Below are positions 1 to 5,170 of a stretch of DNA of 5,284 nucleotides, piece after piece. How positions within the stretch are numbered: position 1 is the first letter of the stretch; each line of letters opens with the position of its first letter. Under the pieces are notes generated by a model. It was not told the DNA's origin and searched no databases. It saw nothing but the letters and a program-made list of their open reading frames with translations. The stretch comes from Methylomonas sp. (GTDB taxonomy: Bacteria; Pseudomonadota; Gammaproteobacteria; Methylococcales; Methylomonadaceae), in contig JALSLS010000007.1 of assembly GCA_026988195.1 (NCBI GenBank), positions 1 through 5,284 on the forward strand, written 5' to 3'. The translations under genes and the position numbers were made by a program.

Positions 1-260
1 TTAAGCCTTTGGATGAAGATATGGTTTTAGAAATGGCTAAAACCCATGATGTTTTCGTCACCCTTGAAGAAAATGTGATTTCCGGTGGCTCTGGTAGTGC
101 GGTGAATAATTTTTTACAAGCCCAACAGATTTTAATGCCAGTGTTAAACTTAGGCTTACCTGATGCTTTTATTGAACAAGGCACTCGCGAAGAGTTATTA
201 ACTGAATGTGGCTTAGATACCCAAGGGATTCTAAGTTCTATTGAAATATTTTGTGCCTAA
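1..260 (+). CDS. dxs: 1-deoxy-D-xylulose-5-phosphate synthase, C-terminal end (5' partial)
   Basis: Only the last 85 or so codons are present; the reading frame is open from the left edge (codons begin at position 3, reading K-P-L-D-E-D) to the TAA at 258-260. DXS is a thiamine-diphosphate enzyme that condenses pyruvate with glyceraldehyde 3-phosphate to start the MEP isoprenoid pathway in the cytoplasm. Visible here is the transketolase C-terminal domain. The VKPLD-type entry is followed by the conserved stretch TLEENVISGGSGSAV, then LNLGLPDAFIEQGTREELL and GLDTQGI, an order characteristic of DXS and not of other transketolase-family members. The thiamine and Mg-binding parts lie outside the window. 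The protein ends with a short tail, SIEIFCA. No classical terminator follows; the next structure is the 269-359 hairpin, which lacks a T-tract. The neighbouring apt starts 163 bp further on and is functionally unrelated. Family assignment is firm. Confidence 0.93.
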   Translation, partial: KPLDEDMVLEMAKTHDVFVTLEENVISGGSGSAVNNFLQAQQILMPVLNLGLPDAFIEQGTREELLTECGLDTQGILSSIEIFCA

Positions 261-268
261 CTTTTTAA

Positions 269-359
269 TGTAGGAGCGTCCGCCCTCGGCGCGAAGGTAA
301 TTGAACTTTTCAGAGAAAAAAGCATTATTTTAATCGCGCCGAGGGCGGACGCTCCTACA
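269..359. repeat. REP/MITE-like palindrome with perfect 26-bp arms
   Basis: The left arm (269-294, beginning TGTAGGAGCGTCC and ending GGCGCGA) is the exact reverse complement of the right arm (334-359, ending GCTCCTACA). They are separated by a 39-nt AT-rich loop (295-333). Pairing stops abruptly on both sides. The arms are strikingly GC-rich beside AT-rich flanks. GTAGGAGCG-type palindromes are familiar as dispersed extragenic elements in gammaproteobacteria, some mobilised by REP-associated tyrosine transposases. Membership of such a family is inferred; copy number cannot be seen from one window. The lack of any mismatch suggests a recent insertion or gene-conversion-like maintenance. There is no T-run after the right arm, so it is not a classical intrinsic terminator, although the stem could protect or attenuate dxs mRNA. 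Confidence 0.85.
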
Positions 360-408
360 AAGAATTGCACTAAAAACACTAAGACCCACAGTCACCCCTT
401 ACACTTAA

Positions 409-414
409 TATAAT
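409..414 (+). promoter_or_regulatory. candidate -10 box of the apt promoter
   Basis: A perfect TATAAT lies 9 nt before the apt ATG. Transcription starting about 7 nt after the box would begin near 421, leaving a leader of only about 3 nt. No good TTGACA-like -35 is seen 16-18 nt upstream, so the assignment rests on the hexamer and its position alone in AT-rich DNA. Confidence 0.35.
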
Positions 415-423
415 TAAATTAAA

Positions 424-939
424 ATGGATAGATTAAGAACTAAAATAAGAGATATACCTGACTTTCCAAAGCCAGGTATTGTTTTCAAAGATATTACCCC
501 ATTAGTTAAAGACCCTGCTGCGATTCGTTTGGCAGTTCACCAACTAATTCACCCCTTTTTAGGTCGAGATATTTCTTCAGTTGCAGGGATGGAGGCACGT
601 GGGTTTATTTTTGGATCCTTGGTTGCTTGGGAGCTAGGTCTCCCCTTCATTCCCCTGAGAAAACCGGGAAAGCTACCTTATGATGTTCAAAGTGTTTCCT
701 ATGATCTTGAATATGGTTCTGCTTCACTAGAAGCACATATAGATTCATTTGAACAAGGTGAAAAGGTTCTATTGATTGATGATCTTCTTGCTACCGGCGG
801 AACAGCAAAAGCAAGTTGTGAATTAGTGGAAAATTTAGGTGCGACAGTTGAAGCGTGTGCTTTTGTCGTAGAACTTGACTTTTTACAAGGAAGAGAAAAA
901 CTTGAAGGATATGAGGTACATTCCTTATTACATTATTAA
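424..939 (+). CDS. apt: adenine phosphoribosyltransferase
   Basis: This cytoplasmic purine-salvage enzyme joins adenine to 5-phosphoribosyl-1-pyrophosphate (PRPP), giving AMP and pyrophosphate. The 171-residue product matches the usual APRT length of about 170-180. The N-terminal IPDFPKPGIVFKDITPL (11-27) is the family opening. GMEARGF (55-61) and RKPGKLP (79-85) are APRT-specific stretches, and YDLEYGS (93-99) lies in the flexible loop region. VLLIDDLLATGGTA (115-128) is the PRPP-binding loop with its paired acidic residues. The C-terminal LQGREKL and YEVHSLLHY are also typical of bacterial APRTs. The start is well fixed: an in-frame TAA at 415-417 closes the frame just upstream, and the family N-terminus begins at this ATG. 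No Shine-Dalgarno sequence precedes it, and a TATAAT box lies 9 nt upstream, so the message may be nearly leaderless. The gene stands alone between two palindromic elements, with no operon partner visible. Confidence 0.96.
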   Translation: MDRLRTKIRDIPDFPKPGIVFKDITPLVKDPAAIRLAVHQLIHPFLGRDISSVAGMEARGFIFGSLVAWELGLPFIPLRKPGKLPYDVQSVSYDLEYGSASLEAHIDSFEQGEKVLLIDDLLATGGTAKASCELVENLGATVEACAFVVELDFLQGREKLEGYEVHSLLHY

Positions 940-978
940 CAATAACATTGATACCTCACGATAAATACCCATTATTTC

Positions 979-1138
979 TTCGCTTCAGCACCACTGCCAT
1001 TAAGTTAACAATACTGTAGGATGGGCAAAGTGATAGCGTGCCCATCAATTCAGCTCGATGCTATTTTGATGGGCACGTCGTACCTCCTTTGCCCACCCTA
1101 CTTTTGAAGCTTAACTTAATGGCAATTTCGCTTCAGCA
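979..1138. repeat. pair of 12-bp direct repeats bracketing the nested palindrome
   Basis: The same 12-mer, TTCGCTTCAGCA, occurs at 979-990 and 1127-1138, on either side of the palindromic element at 995-1124. The copies sit 4 nt and 2 nt from the outer arms, so they do not abut the element as a clean target-site duplication would. They may be an imperfectly placed duplication, part of a longer composite repeat, or the remains of an older tandem copy. The match itself is exact and seen directly; the origin is inferred. Confidence 0.7.
995..1124. repeat. nested palindromic (MITE/REP-like) element, GTGGGCA type
   Basis: Three arm pairs are nested about one centre. The outer pair is TGCCATTAAGTTAA (995-1008) with its exact complement at 1111-1124. 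The middle pair is GTAGGATGGGCAAAG (1016-1030) with CTTTGCCCACCCTAC (1087-1101), 14 of 15 pairing. The inner pair is CGTGCCCATCAA (1037-1048) with its exact complement at 1066-1077, leaving a 17-nt loop. The short unpaired parts between arms differ in length on the two sides (7/9 nt and 6/9 nt). GTAGGGTGGGCAAAG...TGCCCA palindromes are a common kind of dispersed intergenic repeat in gammaproteobacteria, from general recollection. The AT-rich outer arms look like a different module from the GC-rich core, which suggests one element inside another or a composite. No transposase is encoded. Confidence 0.8.
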
Positions 1139-1198
1139 TGGAAACTATTTTGGTAGTTTATTTATTGTGAGTTGCCATATACACAGAATATTCTTTCT

Positions 1199-1909
1199 AT
1201 GAATACAATTGAAATAATTCCCTTAGAAAATTTAAGCTATATTTTAATCCCTGTACTCGTGGTACTTATCATTCTGGTAAAGTGGAAACTACGACCATCC
1301 CATGCGCTATATGCAATGGTTCGTATGCTGATTCAATTATTGGCAATAGGCTACTTTCTAAATTCAATTTTTGACTCCCAATCAGCGCATATCACACTTT
1401 CAATTTTAACTTTGATGCTGATCTTTTCAGGTTGGATTGCCCTAGGCACGGTAAAAAGTCAGCAAAGACTTTGGTTTCCCAAAGCTGTTTTGTCATTAGC
1501 TATTGCAAGCTCCCTAACATTATCTATTATTGTTATCGGTGTTTTAGAGCTTAATCCCTGGTATGAACCCCGTTATATCATTCCTCTAGGTGGGATGATT
1601 TTAGCAAATTCAATGAATAGTCTTAGTTTGGCCGCTGAGCGCTTTCAATCAGAAATGGAAAATAATAATGATAATCTTCGTGCCAGAAACATTGCCTTTA
1701 ATGCCGCTCTTATTCCTACTATCAATATGTTATTTGCAGTGGGTTTAGTTTCTTTACCTGGCATGATGACTGGGCAGATATTATCGGGAATTTCACCCTT
1801 TATTGCAGCTAGGTATCAAATTATGGTGATGTGCATGATGTTTGCCTCATCAGGGATTGCTGTCGCCTGTTTTCTTACCTTAATCAGAAAAGAACACAGG
1901 CGACATTAA
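1199..1909 (+). CDS. fetB: FetB/UPF0014-family ABC transporter permease
   Basis: The product is a 236-residue integral membrane protein of the FetB (YbbM, UPF0014) family, whose E. coli member pairs with the ATPase FetA in iron export and peroxide resistance. Hydrophobic segments lie at roughly 12-29, 40-58, 66-84, 96-117, 125-144, 172-195 and 204-229. Family marks include RMLIQLLAIGYFLNSIF (42-58), IIPLGGMILANSMNSLSLA (127-145), and AALIPTINMLFAVGLVSLPGMMTGQILSGISP (169-200) followed by YQIMV. The ATG at 1199 is preferred because it places the N-terminus as in E. coli FetB; a TTG at 1172 would add nine residues without support. Two oddities stand out. No FetA-type ATPase lies next to it here. 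The cytoplasmic loop before AALIPT (about 148-166, rich in Asn and Glu) is shorter than in E. coli FetB by about 15 residues and lacks the LGAT-type segment found there. The family call is good; metal specificity is unknown. Confidence 0.85.
   Translation: MNTIEIIPLENLSYILIPVLVVLIILVKWKLRPSHALYAMVRMLIQLLAIGYFLNSIFDSQSAHITLSILTLMLIFSGWIALGTVKSQQRLWFPKAVLSLAIASSLTLSIIVIGVLELNPWYEPRYIIPLGGMILANSMNSLSLAAERFQSEMENNNDNLRARNIAFNAALIPTINMLFAVGLVSLPGMMTGQILSGISPFIAARYQIMVMCMMFASSGIAVACFLTLIRKEHRRH
1861..1905 (+). other. strong hairpin in the last codons of the fetB-like gene
   Basis: TGTCGCCTGT (1861-1870) pairs perfectly with ACAGGCGACA (1896-1905). After one mismatch the stem continues with TTCTT (1872-1876) against AAGAA (1890-1894), giving 15 paired positions out of 16 around a 13-nt loop. 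The stop codon TAA (1907-1909) begins 2 nt after the stem. No T-run follows on either strand, so it is not a standard terminator. It could stabilise the 3' end of the mRNA or slow read-through toward the convergent slyD. Confidence 0.55.
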
Positions 1910-1995
1910 CCCATTCCACGAACAAGAGCGCTATAAAAATATCTTACTCGCCTTTGTAACTATTCAGCATTGCACTACCTATGTGCACCCATGCA
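1910..1995. other. convergent intergenic spacer
   Basis: These 86 bp separate the fetB-like gene from slyD, which point at each other. Only a small stem is visible (TGCAC at 1971-1975 with GTGCA at 1983-1987, 7-nt loop). No T-rich tail or coding potential is seen, so how the two convergent transcripts end is not apparent, apart from the hairpin at 1861-1905. Confidence 0.5.
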
Positions 1996-2475
1996 CTAGT
2001 GATTACAACCTTCACCATGAATATGCTGGTGAGTTAATTCATCTTCTGTTGCAGGTCTAATATCCATGACTTCAACATCAAAGGTTAATGTTTCACCTGC
2101 TAACGGGTGGTTGCCGTCAATAGTGACTTCATCATTCTCAACTTTAGTCACTGTTACCGCACTCACACCATTTGATGCATCTGCATGAAACTGCATGCCA
2201 ACTTCAACTTTATCTACATCAGCAAACATATCCATAGATACCGTTTGTAACATATCGTCACGTCGTTCACCATAAGCATCTTCAGGTGCTATAGTCACTT
2301 TAAACCTATCAGCTACTTTCTTGCCCGCTAAAGCATTTTCTAAACCCGGTATAATTTGCCCAGAACCATGCAAATAAACCATAGGCTCTTCCTTTCTAGA
2401 ATTATCTAATTCCTCTCCCGCTCCATTTGTTAGTATATAGTGTATAGAAACAGCTAACTTATCTGTAATTTGCAT
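1996..2475 (-). CDS. slyD: FKBP-type peptidyl-prolyl cis-trans isomerase, SlyD type
   Basis: The 159-residue cytoplasmic folding helper catalyses proline isomerisation and acts as a chaperone; in E. coli SlyD also supplies nickel for hydrogenase. The FKBP fold is split by the insert-in-flap chaperone domain. FKBP residues appear first, with PMVYLHGSGQIIPGLENAL (31-49) and PEDAYGE (64-70). The insert covers about 72-125 (QTVSMDMFADVDKVEVGMQF onward). GNHPLAGETLTFDVEV (121-136) then returns to the FKBP core. ATEDELTHQHIHGEGCNH (142-159) is a short version of the metal-binding tail, with His149, His151, His153, Cys157 and His159 as possible ligands, against the long His/Cys-rich tail of E. coli SlyD. 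Strong metal storage is therefore doubtful. The ATG is supported by AAAAGG (2482-2487) six bases upstream, the only clear ribosome-binding site in the window. It reads divergently from greB, and its stop is TAG. Confidence 0.94.
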   Translation of the reverse strand: MQITDKLAVSIHYILTNGAGEELDNSRKEEPMVYLHGSGQIIPGLENALAGKKVADRFKVTIAPEDAYGERRDDMLQTVSMDMFADVDKVEVGMQFHADASNGVSAVTVTKVENDEVTIDGNHPLAGETLTFDVEVMDIRPATEDELTHQHIHGEGCNH

Positions 2476-2481
2476 GTAAAA

Positions 2482-2487
2482 CCTTTT
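2482..2487 (-). promoter_or_regulatory. ribosome-binding site of slyD
   Basis: Read on the minus strand, AAAAGG stands six bases before the slyD ATG. It fixes that start and contrasts with the other starts here, which have no purine-rich site at this distance. Confidence 0.6.
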
Positions 2488-2507
2488 AATTAATCAAAAA
2501 AAACACC

Positions 2508-2536
2508 TATTATAAATCATCATGTCTCGCTGGAAA
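2508..2536. promoter_or_regulatory. candidate divergent slyD/greB promoter with overlapping -10 boxes
   Basis: On the minus strand TATAAT (2509-2514) is a perfect -10 box, with TTTCCA (2531-2536, four of six matches to TTGACA) 16 bp upstream. This would start slyD near 2502 with a leader of about 26 nt, and its -35 lies inside the first greB codons. On the plus strand TATTAT (2508-2513, five of six) is a -10 box for greB offset by one base. It would start near 2520, about 2 nt before the greB ATG, with only a weak -35 (TTTAAT, 2485-2490). Both genes could thus fire from one AT-rich box, which would make them compete. Start positions are estimates. Confidence 0.45.
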
Positions 2537-3013
2537 CCCCCTAGACCAAAATCTTCACCCTATATTAGCTCTGAAGGTTACCAAACCTTAGAATTAGAAC
2601 TTAAAAATTTATGGGAAAAACGAAAACATGTCGTTAAAGCGATTACAGCGGCTGCCGCTGAAGGTGACCGGTCTGAAAATGCAGAATATATTTATCGCAA
2701 AAAAGAATTACGTGGAATTGATTACAGAATCAATTTTCTACAAAAAAGACTACCTACCTTAACTGTGGTTTCCAAAAAACCAGATAATCAGGACAGAATT
2801 TATTTTGGTGCTTATATTACTTTAGAGAAAGAAAATGGCGAGGAAGTTACTTATCGAATTGTTGGACCTGATGAACATGATTCTACAAAGGGCTTTATCA
2901 GTATGGATTCTCCTTTAGCTAAAGCTTTATTAAAAAAGACTGTTGATGATGAGGTCAGCATAAAAAATGAGTTCCAGCAATCAAGCTATTTTATTATTGC
3001 TATTAACTATTGA
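2522..3013 (+). CDS. greB: transcription elongation factor GreB
   Basis: GreB enters the secondary channel of backtracked RNA polymerase and stimulates cleavage of the 3' end of the RNA so elongation can resume. The 163-residue product opens with MSRWKPPRPKSSPYI, the basic extension seen in many gammaproteobacterial GreB proteins, which settles the start. Residues about 14-80 form the antiparallel coiled coil. Its tip carries EGDRSENAEY (47-56), in which Asp49 and Glu52 correspond to the acidic pair that coordinates the catalytic Mg in Gre factors. The FKBP-like C-terminal domain follows, with FGAYITLE (95-102), YRIVGPDEHD (111-120) and the GreA/GreB signature ISMDSPLAKALLKK (126-139). GreB rather than GreA is chosen for the N-terminal extension and the basic coiled-coil face. 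No Shine-Dalgarno sequence precedes the ATG. It overlaps the probable slyD promoter region and is followed after 8 bp by the SRPBCC gene, suggesting co-transcription. Confidence 0.95.
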   Translation: MSRWKPPRPKSSPYISSEGYQTLELELKNLWEKRKHVVKAITAAAAEGDRSENAEYIYRKKELRGIDYRINFLQKRLPTLTVVSKKPDNQDRIYFGAYITLEKENGEEVTYRIVGPDEHDSTKGFISMDSPLAKALLKKTVDDEVSIKNEFQQSSYFIIAINY

Positions 3014-3021
3014 CCCTGTAG

Positions 3022-3480
3022 ATGACAAATTTTCATTTAATCACAACATGGTATATCCCTGCTGCAATTGAAAACTGCTGGTTTAGCATGGTAGATTTAA
3101 AAGCATGGCCGAGTTGGTGGCGCTACGTGGATAACGTTATTGAAATAGAAAGTGGTGATCACTCAGGAGTAAATAGTTTACATAAATTTAGCTGGAGCAC
3201 CTGTTTACCTTATAAACTCAATTTTGACCTCCGCACGACCCGCATCATTCCCTATCAATTAATCACCTTTAATGCTCATGGCGATTTAACGGGAGGCGGT
3301 AGTTGTAAACTAATACAACAAAAAAATTATACCCTTATTCAATTTGAATGGAACGTACAAGCTACTAAGCCATGGATGTATATTGCAGCGACATTATTTA
3401 AACCTATTTTCGAATGGAATCATCGACGGGTAATGAAATCGGGTGAACAAAGTTTGATACAGCGATTAAACGTGAAATAA
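3022..3480 (+). CDS. SRPBCC-superfamily (START/polyketide-cyclase-like) protein of unknown ligand
   Basis: The 152-residue product has no signal peptide and looks like a small helix-grip (SRPBCC) domain, which encloses a hydrophobic ligand pocket. The opening FHLITTWYIPAAIENCWFSMVDLKAWPSWWRYV (4-36) has the typical first strand, then a PAAIENCWFSMVD helix and the Trp-Pro-x-Trp-Trp turn. Alternating strands run from about 38 to 115, and WNHRRVMKSGEQSLIQRL (132-149) is the usual long C-terminal helix lying over the pocket. It is rich in tryptophan: nine residues (10, 20, 29, 32, 33, 58, 110, 118, 132). No catalytic residues can be named, so function is unknown; a lipid or other hydrophobic ligand is a guess from the fold. 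The ATG lies 8 bp after the greB stop with no clear ribosome-binding site, so translational coupling to greB is likely. It ends with TAA immediately followed by an in-frame TAG. Confidence 0.75.
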   Translation: MTNFHLITTWYIPAAIENCWFSMVDLKAWPSWWRYVDNVIEIESGDHSGVNSLHKFSWSTCLPYKLNFDLRTTRIIPYQLITFNAHGDLTGGGSCKLIQQKNYTLIQFEWNVQATKPWMYIAATLFKPIFEWNHRRVMKSGEQSLIQRLNVK

Positions 3481-3508
3481 TAGCCTTTTTTATTTGATTG
3501 TAAAAACA

Positions 3509-5170
3509 ATGGCTCAATACATTTATTCTATGAATCGCGTGGGTAAAATTGTCCCACCGAAAAAGCATATTCTTAAAGACATTTCTTTGTCTTTCTTTCC
3601 TGGTGCTAAAATCGGGGTTCTCGGTTTAAACGGTTCGGGTAAATCAACTTTACTTAGAATTATGGCTGGCCTAGATACTGAGATTGAAGGTGAAGCAACC
3701 CCTCAAAAAGGAATTAAAATTGGTTACCTTGCCCAAGAACCAGAACTAGATCCAACAAAAGACGTTCGTGGCAATGTTGAAGAAGGCGTTGCTGAGATCA
3801 AGGCAATTGTTGATCGTTACAACCAAGTCAATGATGCCTTTGCAGAACCTGATGCAGATTTTGATGCATTAATTGCTGAACAGGCTGATTTACAAGAGAA
3901 AATTGAAAATGCGGGCGCTTGGGAACTTGAACGAACCCTTGAAATAGCTGCTGATGCACTGCGACTGCCCCCTTGGGATGCTGATGTTACTAAATTATCG
4001 GGTGGCGAACAACGCCGAGTGGCGCTTTGTCGTTTATTACTATCAAAACCTGATATGTTACTGCTCGATGAACCTACTAACCATTTGGATGCCGAATCGG
4101 TTGCTTGGCTAGAAAGGTTTTTACATGACTATAAAGGAACCGTAGTTGCGGTAACCCATGATAGATACTTTCTTGATAATGTCGCTGGCTGGATTCTTGA
4201 GCTAGATAGAGGCATGGGAATCCCGTGGGAAGGCAATTACTCTAATTGGTTAGAACAAAAAGAAAAGCGTTTAGCACAAGAGTCAAAACAAGAGTCTGCC
4301 CGTCAAAAAGCACTTAAACAAGAATTAGAATGGGTTAGATCAGGTACTAAAGGTCGCCATGCCAAAAGCAAAGCTAGGCTTGCACGTTTTGATGAACTGT
4401 CCTCTAAAGAGGTACAAAGCCGCAGTGAAACGCAAGAGATCTATATCCCACCCGGCCCTCGTTTAGGTGATGTTGTTATTGATATAGAAAATATCAGTAA
4501 AAGTTTTGGCGATAAACTGCTTATCAATAATTTAAGCTTTAAACTGCCTCCTGGTGGTATTGTTGGCATTATCGGAGCTAACGGTGCGGGTAAAACCACT
4601 TTATTTCGTATGATGGCTGGGTTTGAACAGCCTGATTCAGGGTCTGTTGTAATGGGGCAATCGGTTAAACTCGCTTACGTTGACCAACTCCGTGATGATC
4701 TAGATTCCAAGAAAACAGTTTGGGAAGAAGTGTCTGAAGGTCTTGATATGATTACGGTGGGTACCTATCAAACTTCCTCGCGCTCTTACCTAGGGCGTTT
4801 TAATTTTAAAGGTGCCGACCAACAAAAACATATTGGTAACTTGTCCGGAGGTGAGCGCAATCGCGTACATTTAGCTAAACTGTTAAAAAGTGGTGGCAAC
4901 TTATTACTCCTTGATGAACCCACTAATGATTTAGATGTTGAGACTTTACGCGCACTGGAAGAAGCTATTCTTTCTTTTCCTGGTTGTGCCGTTGTTATTT
5001 CGCATGATCGCTGGTTTTTAGATAGAATCGCTACTCATATTTTAGCTTTTGAAGGCAATAGTGAAGTAGTCTGGTTTGAAGGCAATTATGAGGATTACGA
5101 AGCTGATCGCCATAAACGTTTAGGCACAGATGCCGATAAACCTCATCGTATTAAATATAAGAAAATATAG
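3509..5170 (+). CDS. ettA: energy-dependent translational throttle protein EttA (ABC-F ATPase)
   Basis: EttA is a soluble ABC-F protein that binds the ribosomal E site and, depending on ATP/ADP, gates entry into elongation. The ATG at 3509 gives MAQYIYSMNRVGKIVPPKKHI, aligned with the E. coli start; a TTG 15 bp upstream is not needed. The 553 residues match the usual 555. ABC domain 1 has Walker A GLNGSGKST (39-47), an arm insertion near 95-140, signature LSGGEQ (163-168), Walker B MLLLDEPTNHLD (183-194) and switch His217. The basic linker follows (about 240-315, including WVRSGTKGRHAKSKARLARF), which contacts the ribosome P-site side. Domain 2 has Walker A GANGAGKTT (356-364), signature LSGGER (445-450), Walker B LLLLDEPTNDLD (465-476) and His499. 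Both ATP sites look intact. No membrane segment is present, excluding a transporter. There is no Shine-Dalgarno sequence; ATTGT (3497-3501) and ACAAT (3506-3510) could fold over the start codon. Probably the last gene of the greB unit. Confidence 0.97.
   Translation: MAQYIYSMNRVGKIVPPKKHILKDISLSFFPGAKIGVLGLNGSGKSTLLRIMAGLDTEIEGEATPQKGIKIGYLAQEPELDPTKDVRGNVEEGVAEIKAIVDRYNQVNDAFAEPDADFDALIAEQADLQEKIENAGAWELERTLEIAADALRLPPWDADVTKLSGGEQRRVALCRLLLSKPDMLLLDEPTNHLDAESVAWLERFLHDYKGTVVAVTHDRYFLDNVAGWILELDRGMGIPWEGNYSNWLEQKEKRLAQESKQESARQKALKQELEWVRSGTKGRHAKSKARLARFDELSSKEVQSRSETQEIYIPPGPRLGDVVIDIENISKSFGDKLLINNLSFKLPPGGIVGIIGANGAGKTTLFRMMAGFEQPDSGSVVMGQSVKLAYVDQLRDDLDSKKTVWEEVSEGLDMITVGTYQTSSRSYLGRFNFKGADQQKHIGNLSGGERNRVHLAKLLKSGGNLLLLDEPTNDLDVETLRALEEAILSFPGCAVVISHDRWFLDRIATHILAFEGNSEVVWFEGNYEDYEADRHKRLGTDADKPHRIKYKKI

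Noticed and set aside
269..359. Intrinsic terminator of dxs
   Set aside because: The stem is strong, but the loop is 39 nt and no T-tract follows the right arm.
912..958. TGAGGTA/TACCTCA stem at the end of apt as a terminator
   Set aside because: Only 7 bp around a 33-nt loop with no T-tract; likely chance.
979..1138. Clean target-site duplication proving transposition
   Set aside because: The 12-bp copies do not touch the inverted-repeat ends (4 and 2 nt gaps), so the duplication claim is left open.
1172..1198. Upstream TTG start for the fetB-like gene
   Set aside because: It adds nine residues with no family counterpart and no ribosome-binding site; the ATG at 1199 matches the E. coli FetB N-terminus.
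3494..3508. Upstream TTG start for ettA
   Set aside because: The family begins MAQ(F/Y), exactly at the ATG at 3509; the extra five residues have no support.
3509..5170. Transporter or antibiotic-resistance ABC protein
   Set aside because: There are no membrane segments, and the sequence follows E. coli EttA closely from start to end, including the linker, not the resistance ABC-F types.
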